Origin: Ramlibacter lithotrophicus
Lineage (GTDB): Bacteria > Pseudomonadota > Gammaproteobacteria > Burkholderiales > Burkholderiaceae_C
Length of the DNA: 64,000 bases
NCBI RefSeq assembly: GCF_012184415.1
Contig: NZ_VTOX01000003.1
Coordinates: forward strand, 1-64,000
Direction of reading: 5' to 3'
Under the pieces are notes generated by a model. It was not told where the DNA came from. It did not search any database and was given only the letters and a program-made list of their open reading frames with translations. The position numbers and the translations under genes were made by a program. Shown here piece by piece: positions 1 through 8,408 of the stretch; within the stretch, counting starts at the first letter, position 1, and the number at the start of each line of letters is the position of its first letter.

Positions 1-149
1 AGTTCTCGCAAGCCTTCGCCACGCCCACGCGAGCGGCTGCCAATGCCACAGCACCAATGCGCAACTCACGCAGCACAAGACTGACGCTGAATGGGCTACG
101 TTCAACATGTGTTCCCTGGCTGCTTACTCATCACCTGCATGGACCTCTC
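1..149. other. left window edge, no gene called
   Basis: I see no convincing coding region in these bases. An open frame runs through from position 57 into the first gene, but its predicted first 31 residues do not resemble the N-terminus of the racemase family, whereas translation from the ATG at 150 does. The stretch may be a leader or the eroded end of an upstream gene. Confidence 0.4.
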
Positions 150-962
150 ATGAAACTCGCTGTCATTCATGTCAACGCCGAGAAGTACTCGGGCCTCTAC
201 ACCCAACTGATCGACGCTAACTTCCGTCGCGTCAAGGCCGACACCACCGAATTGCGGCATCTGTACGTGCAGCGGCTGCGTCGTGCTACCGACACCGTGT
301 TTGCTTATCCAACGCTGCTCAACAAATTGGATGTGCTCGAACAGGTCGCCGTTGCGCGCGAAGAGGGCGCTGATGCTGTTTTGGTGGCGTGCTCTGGTGA
401 TCCAGGGGTGGCCGAAGCGCGGACGTTGCTGGACGTGCCGGTAGTCGGACCAATGGAGGCTGCGCTGCACCTGGCCGCGAACTACGGACGCAAGGTAGGC
501 ATAGTTACCGTGCAGGACCGCACGTGGGTGGAATACTGCGAGGCGCTGACGGACGCCAGCGGCTTGGCTGGCCGGCTCGCGGGCGTTCGCTCGATCAGCA
601 TCCCATCCAGCCAAGCCTTCACTGACGGATTCACGCAGCCGCAGTCCATCGCCACCGAGGTCGCGGCGCAAGCGCGCAAGCTCGTTGAGGAAGATGGTGC
701 CAACGCTATCGTCATCGGCAGTGCCGGACTCAGTGTGATGTCCAGCGCTGCCGGACTGGCGGCGGTGCCAGAAACGGGTGTGCCGATCTTCGACTGCCTG
801 AGCGCTGGCCTGAAGGTGGCCGAGCTGCGTGCGGCACTGCAGCAGCGTCTGGGTGTGCCACCGTACAGCCGAATCGGATGGGGCGAGCGCCTTCCTGACG
901 GCGACATTGCCAGGTTGCGCAAGCTCTTCGGTCTGAGTACCGGCACAGCCGGCACGGCCTGA
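150..962 (+). CDS. Asp/Glu racemase superfamily protein (hydantoin racemase-like)
   Basis: A 270-residue cytoplasmic protein of the Asp/Glu/hydantoin racemase superfamily, which also includes maleate isomerase and arylmalonate decarboxylase. These enzymes use one or two cysteines for proton transfer. Both candidates are visible: VACSGDPG near residue 92 and IFDCLSAG near residue 221. The length fits the family (about 220-270). ATG 150 was chosen because the family-like N-terminus MKLAVIHVN begins there. It is the first gene of a plus-strand catabolic cluster and lies 35 bases before an acyl-CoA dehydrogenase, so it probably prepares or isomerises an acid substrate that is later activated to a CoA ester. 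The exact reaction cannot be told from sequence. Confidence 0.75.
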   Translation: MKLAVIHVNAEKYSGLYTQLIDANFRRVKADTTELRHLYVQRLRRATDTVFAYPTLLNKLDVLEQVAVAREEGADAVLVACSGDPGVAEARTLLDVPVVGPMEAALHLAANYGRKVGIVTVQDRTWVEYCEALTDASGLAGRLAGVRSISIPSSQAFTDGFTQPQSIATEVAAQARKLVEEDGANAIVIGSAGLSVMSSAAGLAAVPETGVPIFDCLSAGLKVAELRAALQQRLGVPPYSRIGWGERLPDGDIARLRKLFGLSTGTAGTA

Positions 963-997
963 GGTGGGCGCTCTCAACAATTGGATCCGGAGTACGC

Positions 998-2164
998 ATG
1001 TCCACCCTCCCCATCACCTCCTTGCTTGACGAAGACGAGCTCGCCCTTCAGCACGCGGTGCGTCGCTTCATGCTGCAGGAGGTCGAGCCGTTATCAGAAA
1101 AAATGGAGCGTGAGGGGCAGCCGCCGCGCGAGCTGTTCCGCAAGCTGGGCGACATGGGCTTTCTGGGCTCGTTCCTGCCCGAGGAATACGGCGGCGGCGG
1201 CATGTCGATCGCCACGCGCGCGATCATCAGCGAGGAGACTGCCCGCGTGAACGCGGGACTGGATATCTCGCTCTTTGCTGACATCGTCCTCTTCGCTCGC
1301 GCGGTAGCCGCCTACGGCACGCATGAGCAGAAGCTGAAGTACCTAGTGCCTGTGCTGACGGGAGAGAAGGTCGGCTCGATGGCCATCACAGAGACCAAGG
1401 GGGGGTCGAACGCACTGGGGGCGCGAACCACGGCGCGTCCGGTAGGTCAGGACTGGGTCATCAACGGAACCAAGACCTTTATCACCAATGCTCCCATCGC
1501 CGACTTCATTCTCGTTCTGACTCGCACCAGCGGCGCTGAGCGTGAGCTGGAAGGCGGCACCTGGTTCATTGTTGAACGAGGCACGCCAGGCATGGAGACA
1601 GGCAAGCCCTTCGACAAGCTGGGTATGCGCAGTTCGCCCACCTCGGAGGTGTTTCTGCAAGACGCGCGGGTCGGCGCCGAACAGGTGCTGGGCGAAGTAG
1701 GCCAAGGCTTCCATTATCTGCTGCGCTCACTGGACGTGGAGCGCGTCCTCGAAGGTGCATCCACCATCGGCATCGCTCAGGCTTGCCTGGACGTCGCCGC
1801 CAAGTATGCACTTGAGCGGGAGGTGTTCGGCAAGCGGATCTCGCAGTACCAACTGATTCAGGAAAAGATCGCTGCCATGGAGTCCGGGATCGAGCTGTCG
1901 CGCACGATGCTGGTTCGTCTGCTGCGTGCCATTGACCGGGGCGAAAAGGTGACCCGCGAGGCGGCGATCCTCAAGCTGTATTCCTCGCAAATGACCGTGC
2001 AGGCCGCCAGTGACTCGGTGCAGATCCTGGGCGGTTACGGTTACGTGGAAGACAACAAGGTCGCCCGCTTCTTCCGTGACGCCAAGCATCACGAAATCGG
2101 CGCCGGCACCACCGAGATCCAGAAGATCATCATTTCGCGCGAGGCACTGCGCCGCTATGGCTGA
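998..2164 (+). CDS. acyl-CoA dehydrogenase
   Basis: A 388-residue FAD-dependent acyl-CoA dehydrogenase, full length for the family, introducing an alpha-beta double bond in an acyl-CoA thioester. The mid-domain segment MAITETKGGSN and the C-terminal ILGGYGYVED and FFRDAKHHEIGAGTTEIQ segments are characteristic. At the position where many members carry the catalytic glutamate (YEGT) this protein has Ala (IGAGTTEIQ). A glutamate in SLDVERV, around residue 250, lies where isovaleryl- and long-chain-type dehydrogenases place their base, so it is probably the base here. The stop overlaps the start of the next gene (CoA ligase) by 8 bases, which points to an operon. The substrate is unknown. Confidence 0.9.
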   Translation: MSTLPITSLLDEDELALQHAVRRFMLQEVEPLSEKMEREGQPPRELFRKLGDMGFLGSFLPEEYGGGGMSIATRAIISEETARVNAGLDISLFADIVLFARAVAAYGTHEQKLKYLVPVLTGEKVGSMAITETKGGSNALGARTTARPVGQDWVINGTKTFITNAPIADFILVLTRTSGAERELEGGTWFIVERGTPGMETGKPFDKLGMRSSPTSEVFLQDARVGAEQVLGEVGQGFHYLLRSLDVERVLEGASTIGIAQACLDVAAKYALEREVFGKRISQYQLIQEKIAAMESGIELSRTMLVRLLRAIDRGEKVTREAAILKLYSSQMTVQAASDSVQILGGYGYVEDNKVARFFRDAKHHEIGAGTTEIQKIIISREALRRYG

Positions 2165-3743
2165 TGCCACGCATGCCTTGTTCAGGCTGCGCACCCCCCA
2201 GGGCGTTCCGGCCGCCTCGCTTCGGGATGTCCTGGAGCCGCAGCGGCAGACATATCCGACACGCGTGGCGCTGTTCGAGGAGGCGCAGCCACTCACCTAT
2301 GGCCAGCTGGCCGGCGGGGTGGCCGGCGTGGCCCAGGCGCTGCTGGCCGGTGGCATCGTCGCCGGCGACCGCGTTGCCATGCTGATGCCAAACGGCGCAG
2401 CCTTTCTCGAATGCTTCTTCGGCATCACCGCCGTCGGCGCCATCGTGGTGCCGCTGAACACTCGGCTACACCCCAATGAGCATGCCGGCCTGCTGCGCGA
2501 CTGCCGGCCGCGTCTGCTCGTTGCCCACGGCGATTATCAGGAATCAATCGACGCGGTCCGCGCCGCCTTGCCTCAAGTGAGCGTGGTGGTGCATGGTGCG
2601 GCGCCGGCGTGCATGGCGTTGCGGCAGTATGAGCAGTGGCGAGTTGCGGATGCCACGTTGCCGCCAGTCTTCGTGGACGCTGCGCAGCCCGCGGCGCTGC
2701 TCTACACCAGCGGCACCACGTCCTCGCCGAAGGGCGTGGTGCTCACGCACGGCAACTACCTGTCCATGATCGCCCAGTTGCTCGATGAGCTACACCTGAC
2801 ACCGGACAGCGTCAACCTGCAACTGAGTCCGCTGTACCACGCGGCCTCGATCCACACGCTGATGCATCTGGCCGTAGGCGGCGCCACGGTACTGCAGTCG
2901 CGCTTCGAGCCGGCGCAGGTGATGGCAGCTGTGGAGCGCCACCGCGTCACCTATTTCTTCGCGGTGCCAACCATGCTCTACCAGTTGCTCGACCACCCGG
3001 ACCGCGAGCACTACGACCTCAGCTCGCTGCGCTGCATCTCGTACGGTGCTGCCGCCATCACCGGCGCACGGTTGGAGCAGGCGCAGGTCTTCTTCGGCAA
3101 CAAGCTACTGCACGCCTACGGCATGACGGAGACGACCTCGCATGCGTCGGTGCTGGGGCCCGACGGTCATCAGGTGGCGCAAGGCTCCATCGGGCGCGGC
3201 TTGGCTGGCGTGGCATTGCGCGTAGTTGATGACGAGGACCGTGACGTTGCACCGGGCGAAGTCGGCGAGATACTGGTGCGTGGCCCCAACGTCATGCACG
3301 GGTATTGGGAACGCCCGGAGGAAACGGCTAGGGCGCTGGCCGGCGGCTGGATGCACACCGGCGACCTGGCCCGCGTCGATCCACGCGGCTACCTGTTCAT
3401 CGTCGACCGCAAGAAAGACATGATCATCAGCGGAGGCGTCAACGTCTACCCGCGCGAAGCCGAGGAAGTGCTGGCCCGCCATCCCGCTGTGGCCGAGGTT
3501 GCTGTCTATGGCGTGGCCGACCAGCTGTGGGGTGAGGCGCTGGCCGCCACAGTAGTGCTCAAACCCGGTGCCCAGGCCAATCCGTCGGAGCTGATCGAAT
3601 TTGCCCGCGGCCAGCTGGCCGGCTTCAAACTGCCCAAGCAGGTGCAGATGGCTGGTGAATTGCCCAAGACTGGTAGCGGCAAGGTGCAAAAGACTGTGCT
3701 GCGCCTGCGCCACGCGGCCACCCCCCGTCCTGAGAAGCTGTGA
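2157..3743 (+). CDS. AMP-forming acyl-CoA ligase
   Basis: A 528-residue member of the ANL superfamily that activates a carboxylic acid to its CoA thioester with ATP through an acyl-adenylate. Core motifs are in order: LLYTSGTTSSPKGV (P-loop-like A3), YGMTETT (A5), GWMHTGDLARVD (A7) and the C-terminal PKTGSGKVQK (A10) with the catalytic lysine. Length is normal for the medium-chain/aryl ligase group. The start ATG at 2157 lies inside the end of the acyl-CoA dehydrogenase gene, implying coupled translation and the same pathway. The next gene in the same direction is separated by a decayed insertion sequence. Substrate specificity cannot be assigned. Confidence 0.92.
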   Translation: MADATHALFRLRTPQGVPAASLRDVLEPQRQTYPTRVALFEEAQPLTYGQLAGGVAGVAQALLAGGIVAGDRVAMLMPNGAAFLECFFGITAVGAIVVPLNTRLHPNEHAGLLRDCRPRLLVAHGDYQESIDAVRAALPQVSVVVHGAAPACMALRQYEQWRVADATLPPVFVDAAQPAALLYTSGTTSSPKGVVLTHGNYLSMIAQLLDELHLTPDSVNLQLSPLYHAASIHTLMHLAVGGATVLQSRFEPAQVMAAVERHRVTYFFAVPTMLYQLLDHPDREHYDLSSLRCISYGAAAITGARLEQAQVFFGNKLLHAYGMTETTSHASVLGPDGHQVAQGSIGRGLAGVALRVVDDEDRDVAPGEVGEILVRGPNVMHGYWERPEETARALAGGWMHTGDLARVDPRGYLFIVDRKKDMIISGGVNVYPREAEEVLARHPAVAEVAVYGVADQLWGEALAATVVLKPGAQANPSELIEFARGQLAGFKLPKQVQMAGELPKTGSGKVQKTVLRLRHAATPRPEKL

Positions 3744-3907
3744 ACGAAGCGAAATTCGCCGGGGGAATGCCGCGCCGGCGTATTCATCGAGGTTCGGGTA
3801 AGCAGATGTCGCGTTTGCAGCCGGCTCACGGCTTCGCATCGGTCACGGCCGGTCTGGGCGGTTCCGTTGTCGGCCTATGGGGCGGCATCGCGAGGCGTCA
3901 TTCCCCT

Positions 3908-5248
3908 TCATATCGCGAACGCGAAGTTCAGGGATCGCATGCGCATGAGGTTGTGTGCCAGGGCATGCCACAGCGCGACGGCGCGCGCCTTGCGCAACCC
4001 ACGCACGTTGAGCTGCTGCAATCCTTGCCTTCGCAGCTGGGCATTGACGTATTCAACTGTGGCGCCACGCTGGACGTACAGGTCCTTGCCCCAAGCAGTT
4101 CACATCAGCTATCGCCACTGGACCTGCGCCGGGGTGTTGTCTGGTGTGGGCTGCAGACAGTCGATGGCGGGATTGCGGCTCCTGGGCGGCGGCACGACCG
4201 GCTGCGTGCCGCGCTCGGTGAGTTCGTTGATGGCTTCGGGTGTGGTGAAACCTCCATCGGCCTGCCAGTGACCGGGAGTGCAGTCGTAGCGTTGCCGGAG
4301 TGCTTCGTGCATTGGAGCCATGAGTTCCATATCGCTGCCGGTGTTGACCACTTCCACACAGGAAATGAGGTGCGTCTCGGCGTCCACGGTCAGTTGCACG
4401 TTGTATGCAGGCCGGAAGCCTCGATCGCCCATCTTCATGACGCGCGCTTCGGCGTCCGTGGTACTCACCCTCGGTTCGGCGGGCGCCTTGGGTTTGCTGC
4501 TGCCAGCGCCGGAACCGTCGTCCTTCTTGCCGCGCCGCTTGGACGGGTTGGGTTGCTTGGCGGGCTTGATCTTCTTCATGACGTCCAGCGCGTTGACCAA
4601 GCGCTGCTGCCGATCCCGGGCGGCGCGCTCGCGGGCAGCTTGCTTGCGCCGCGTACTCGCCCCCGCGTCTTCTTCCAGCTCCTGCTTAAGAGCCTGAACC
4701 TGCCCCTCCGCCTGCGCGTGCAGTCGTGCGAGCTTGTCCTGCCTGCGGAAGCTGGCAGCCTTGTTCGAAGCGCGCACACGCATGCCGTCCTGGGAGACGA
4801 TGTCCAGCTTGACCAGTTGCTAGTCCATCAGGGAGAGGATCGGTGCCGTCGGATGCGCATCGAGCCAGGCTTCCTGGCTGGTGCGAAAGTCCGACAGGCT
4901 ATGGTGATTGACGCCCACGCCCACGCCCACGCCCACGCAGATGCAGATGCAGATGCAGCGGTAGGCGTCGTCTCGCTCGCACAGGCGAGGGAACTCACGA
5001 GCCGAGCCGACGCCCTCGATGGTGGTCAGCAGCCACAGCCCCACCAGCATGGCCGGGTCCATCGCCGGAGAGCCGCGGCCTCCCTGGACCGATTTGATTC
5101 GCGCGCACAACGGCTCAAGGTCCAGCGCCTGCACGAATGCCCAGACGCTGCGTCCCGGGTGATCCGTCGCCAACAGCGTGTCCAGATCGACGGCGCGCAA
5201 TTCGATCCGATCGCCCTTCGGCGTCATAAAGCGAGCAGGAACTGGCAT
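3908..5248 (-). pseudogene. IS1182-family transposase, broken by stop, frameshift and repeat expansion
   Basis: Reading from 5248 down, the N-terminal part (MPVPARFMTPKGDRIE, then LVGLWLLTTIEGVGSARE) matches IS1182-type DDE transposases. An in-frame amber codon at 4820-4822 interrupts it just before QLVKLDIVSQDGMRVRASNK, and the same frame then continues through the Arg/Lys-rich middle and the FRPAYNVQLTVD segment. A stop at 4109 ends this frame. The family C-terminus (YVNAQLRRQGLQQLNVRGL, ending HNLMRMRSLNFAFAI) is found downstream in another frame down to 3908. A hexamer tract at 4912-4958 also replaces the usual YRWxCGGV segment. The gene cannot make an intact transposase. Confidence 0.85.
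4912..4958. repeat. two adjacent hexanucleotide tandem repeats
   Basis: Four copies of CGCCCA (4912-4935) are followed at once by three copies of GCAGAT (4937-4954) and a partial fourth. Both repeats have a six-base period, so the transposase frame is kept: the translation is an alternating Cys-Ile then Val-Gly run in place of the family's YRWxCGGVxVN segment. This looks like slippage in an already dead or unselected gene. Confidence 0.9.
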
Positions 5249-5430
5249 TGCAGCGGGTACTTCCCGTGGCGCACTCGCCGGCAGTTCCCCTCATCGAACA
5301 GGCCCACGCCCTTGTTCACCTGTCGAACCTTTGGTGCGGGCGCTCATCGCCTATCAACGGTTCAGCCGGCCATTTCGTTCAGAGGTTCCGAGTCCTCGAG
5401 CGTTCACTCCATTCAACCCACGGTATAGGC

Positions 5431-6222
5431 ATGGGCATTTCCACCACTACCTCCTCCCCTGGCCCAGGTTCGTCGCCGCTGGGCGTGCTGGTCGTAGGTG
5501 CCAGCGGCGCGCTGGGCCAGGCCATCTGTGATCGGCTGGCCGACGACGGTTACCACCTGCTGGTCACCTACCGTAACAACTCTGCGGCTACCGAAGCGCT
5601 TCAACCGCGCTTGGCAGACCGCGTCACGGTTTCGACCGTGCAACTGGACTTGACCGACGAGGACTCGGTGGCGGCCGCGCGCGGATTCGTCGAGACGCGG
5701 GGCATGCCCTTGCACGGAGTGGTGTTTGCCTCTGGCGTGAATATCGAGCAGCCTTGGGTTGCCGACGCCTCGATGGCACAGTGGCGTGCTGTCGTTGAAA
5801 CAGAACTGCTCGGTTTTGCCGCTCTGGCGCATCATTTCATCCCCCTACTTCGGGCAGCGGGCGGTGGTGCGGTCGTTTGCGTGTCTACCTTCGCCAACTA
5901 TGCCCATCAACTGGGCGATGCGCTGTCGAGTGTACCCAAGGCTGGTGTCGAATCCCTGATGCGTTCGATTGCTCTGGAGTATGGCCGTTATGGCGTGCGT
6001 GCCAACGCCGTAGCGCCGGGCATCATCAACGCCGGCTTGGGTGCCGAGTTCCAGCGCAAGTTCCACACCCCTGAGGCCTGGGAGGGCATCCGCAAGAAGG
6101 TACCCATGCGCCGCTTCGGCGAGGCGGACGATATCGCCCGGGCGGTACGGTTCCTGATTTCCCCCGACTCTGGCTACATCACCGGCAATACGCTGATTGT
6201 CGATGGGGGCATGCATTTGTAG
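5431..6222 (+). CDS. short-chain dehydrogenase/reductase family protein, catalytic Tyr absent
   Basis: A 263-residue Rossmann-fold SDR. The nucleotide-binding motif VVGASGALGQ is near residue 20, and the C-terminal GNTLIVDGGMHL is typical. The usual catalytic YxxxK is not intact: around residues 170-175 the sequence reads ALSSVPKAG, so the Lys is kept and the Tyr position is Ser. The upstream Ser of the triad (VCVSTFANY) is present. Either the enzyme is inactive, or it does a different reaction such as a hydratase- or isomerase-like step. ATG 5431 is the first start after the IS1182 remnant. It lies in line with the following substrate-binding protein and SDR genes. Confidence 0.82.
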   Translation: MGISTTTSSPGPGSSPLGVLVVGASGALGQAICDRLADDGYHLLVTYRNNSAATEALQPRLADRVTVSTVQLDLTDEDSVAAARGFVETRGMPLHGVVFASGVNIEQPWVADASMAQWRAVVETELLGFAALAHHFIPLLRAAGGGAVVCVSTFANYAHQLGDALSSVPKAGVESLMRSIALEYGRYGVRANAVAPGIINAGLGAEFQRKFHTPEAWEGIRKKVPMRRFGEADDIARAVRFLISPDSGYITGNTLIVDGGMHL

Positions 6223-6334
6223 GCGCGTCGATCGCATCCCTCGATGTAGGGGTGACAACTGTTCCTATCCAGCGCAAGGCGGCCGGAGTGACGCGGCCGA
6301 TCGCCAGCGCCCAATTTTCGAGGAGCCAAGAATC

Positions 6335-7552
6335 ATGAGAATCCTGAATGCGTTGGTTGCCGTAGCCGTAACCGGCGCGCTGCCATTTGCCGCCGTTGGT
6401 CAGACCGCGGCAAACGCGCCGCTGAAGATCGGCGTGATGACTGACCTCAGCAGCCTGTACAGCCCGATTGGCGGCAAGGGCTCAGGCGTGGCAACGCGCA
6501 TGGCTGTCGAGGATTTTGGCGGAAAGGTGCTTGGTCGCCCCATTGAGGTGGTGGTGGGCGACCATCAGAACAAGGTCGATGTCGCAACTGCGCTGGCCAA
6601 GCGCTGGGTAGATGTTGATGGTGTAAGAGCGTTCTCGGACGTGGCGGCTTCGTCCACCGCGATCGCGGTGCAGGCACAGGAACGCGATCGGCAGAAGGCG
6701 GTGGTGCTGATCTCAGGCGGCGGCGCGCGCCCGCTCGCCGATGAAGAGTGCTCGCCGGTGGGCACGCTATGGAGCTGGAACACCTACTCGGTGGGATCTT
6801 CGACCGCTAGGGCCCTTGTGGAGCGGGGAGCGAAGAAGTGGTTCTTCATCACCGCGGACTATGCGTTCGGGCATTCGCTGGAGAAGGCGGTTGGTGATGT
6901 CGTCAAAGCTTCGGGCGGCACGGTCGTCGGCTCCGTGCGACACCCGCTCAACTCGCCGGATTTTTCATCCTACCTGCTGCGGGCGCAAAGCTCCGGTGCC
7001 GATGTCATCGCGCTGGCCAATGCTGGCGGTGACATGATCAATGGCGTCAAGCAGGCGGGCGAGTTCGGCATCACTGAATCGGGCAAGAAACTGGCCACGT
7101 TGCTGACCTTTATTACAGATATCCACGGTATCGGCCTGAAGCAGGCCCAGGGCCTGACGTTGACGACTTCCTTCTACTGGAACCGTACGCCGGAGACGCG
7201 CGCTTGGTCTCAGCGCTTCTTCAAGCAGCAGGGTGCCATGCCGACGATGGTCCAGGCCAGCACCTATTCCAGTGTGCTTCACTACCTCAAAGCCGTGCAG
7301 GCTGCCGGCACCGATGAACCCAAGGCAGTGATGGCCAAGATGCGCGAGCTGCGCGTAAATGACAAGGTTTTCGCCGAGAACGGCTGGATCCGGGAGGACG
7401 GCATCATGATGCACGACTTCTACCTGGCGCAGGTGAAGAAGCCGGCCGAGTCCAAAGAGCCTTGGGATTATTACGACATCGTTGCAACGATACCGGCGGA
7501 AAAGGCTTTCTGGCCTTTGTCGGAGTCCAAATGCAAGATGGTCAAGAAGTGA
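6335..7552 (+). CDS. ABC transporter substrate-binding protein, branched-chain amino acid (LivK) type
   Basis: A 405-residue periplasmic binding protein. It has a Sec signal peptide (MRILNALVAVAVTGALPFAA, cleavage probably near residue 23) and the start of the mature type-1 periplasmic-binding fold (LKIGVMTDLSSLYSPIGGKG). Such proteins are abundant in Burkholderiales and often bind aromatic or other carboxylic acids rather than amino acids. A Shine-Dalgarno sequence (GAGGAG) lies 11 bases before ATG 6335. No permease or ATPase gene is beside it, so the membrane partner must be encoded elsewhere. Its place among CoA ligase and dehydrogenase genes suggests it captures the pathway substrate. Confidence 0.88.
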   Translation: MRILNALVAVAVTGALPFAAVGQTAANAPLKIGVMTDLSSLYSPIGGKGSGVATRMAVEDFGGKVLGRPIEVVVGDHQNKVDVATALAKRWVDVDGVRAFSDVAASSTAIAVQAQERDRQKAVVLISGGGARPLADEECSPVGTLWSWNTYSVGSSTARALVERGAKKWFFITADYAFGHSLEKAVGDVVKASGGTVVGSVRHPLNSPDFSSYLLRAQSSGADVIALANAGGDMINGVKQAGEFGITESGKKLATLLTFITDIHGIGLKQAQGLTLTTSFYWNRTPETRAWSQRFFKQQGAMPTMVQASTYSSVLHYLKAVQAAGTDEPKAVMAKMRELRVNDKVFAENGWIREDGIMMHDFYLAQVKKPAESKEPWDYYDIVATIPAEKAFWPLSESKCKMVKK

Positions 7553-7569
7553 CTACGCTGGAGCAGACG

Positions 7570-8349
7570 ATGGGGCTGAAGGAGATGTTCAGCCTGGGCG
7601 GCCAGGTAGCACTGGTCACCGGGGGGTCGCGCGGGCTGGGCCTGCAGATCGCCGAAGGCTTGGGCGAAATGGGGGCACGCGTAGCCATCACCGCTCGTCG
7701 TGCGGACGAACTGGACCGGGCGGTGGCCCACTTGGCCGAGTGCGGCGTGGAGGCATTTCCTGTGCGGTCCGACCTCTCTGCACCCGGCGCGGCCGGGCCT
7801 CTAGTAGATCAGGTGCTGGCGCACTTCGGCCGCATCGACATTTTGGTAAACAACGCAGGCGCGACATGGGGGGCGCCGGCCGAGGACTACCCGGCGGATG
7901 CCTGGCGTAAGGTGATGGGGTTGAACATGGATGCCGTGTTCTTTCTGACCCAGGAAGTGGGGCGGCGAGAGTTCATCCCGCGCCGCGCCGGAAAGGTTCT
8001 CAATGTCGGCTCCATCACAGGATTGGGCGGCAATCCGCCTGGACAGCAGATGTACACGATTGCCTATAACACCAGCAAGGGGGCGCTGCTGAACTTCACG
8101 CGGACCCTGGCTGCCGAATGGGGGCGTTACGGCATCAACGTCAATGCGGTCTGCCCGGGCTTCTTCTCGACCAAGATGACGCGGCAAACAGTTGATCGTC
8201 ACGGGGAGGAAATGGTGGCGGCTACGCCGCTGGGGCGGTTAGGTGGCGACGAAGATCTCAAGGGCGCCGCAGCGTTCCTGGTCTCCGACGCTGCGCGCCA
8301 TATCACCGGTCAGTTCTTGGCAGTCGATGGGGGTGTCAGCGCCTGCTGA
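7570..8349 (+). CDS. short-chain dehydrogenase/reductase (gluconate 5-dehydrogenase-like)
   Basis: A 259-residue NAD(P)-dependent SDR with an intact active site: VTGGSRGLGLQ at the N-terminus, VNNAGATWGAP, VGSITGLGG (Ser), YNTSKGALLN (Tyr-x3-Lys) and ITGQFLAVDGGVSA at the end. ATG 7570 has a good ribosome-binding site (GGAG, 7 bases upstream). An alternative GTG at 7549 would overlap the stop of the substrate-binding protein gene by four bases (GTGA). It most probably oxidises a hydroxyl group of a pathway intermediate. Substrate unknown. Confidence 0.88.
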   Translation: MGLKEMFSLGGQVALVTGGSRGLGLQIAEGLGEMGARVAITARRADELDRAVAHLAECGVEAFPVRSDLSAPGAAGPLVDQVLAHFGRIDILVNNAGATWGAPAEDYPADAWRKVMGLNMDAVFFLTQEVGRREFIPRRAGKVLNVGSITGLGGNPPGQQMYTIAYNTSKGALLNFTRTLAAEWGRYGINVNAVCPGFFSTKMTRQTVDRHGEEMVAATPLGRLGGDEDLKGAAAFLVSDAARHITGQFLAVDGGVSAC

Positions 8350-8408
8350 TGCTGCTTCTCAGAGCACGAAGATGGGTAGCGTGCCTCTTTTGGAAAGAGA
8401 GAGTAAGG

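Larger units (their letters stand above)
3847..5371 (-). mobile_element. decayed IS1182-family insertion sequence
   Basis: About 1.5 kb holding one broken IS1182-type transposase on the minus strand. Candidate imperfect terminal inverted repeats are seen at 3847-3880 (GGCCGGTCTGGGCGGTTCCG and following) and, reverse-complemented, at 5343-5371 (GGCCGGCTGAACCGTTGATA and following). They share GGCCGG, CTG, CCGTTG and GGC blocks. The size fits the family (about 1.5-1.9 kb). The element sits between the CoA ligase and the next dehydrogenase and splits the catabolic cluster. The ends are estimated by eye and no target duplication was identified. Confidence 0.6.

Noticed and set aside
4912..4958. 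Possible CRISPR array
   Set aside because: The units are six bases long with no spacers. This is a microsatellite-like expansion.
3740..5428. A 562-codon plus-strand frame across the insertion sequence
   Set aside because: The minus strand encodes the recognisable IS1182 transposase. The plus frame is its mirror and contains a His-Ala-Asp run produced by the hexamer repeats.
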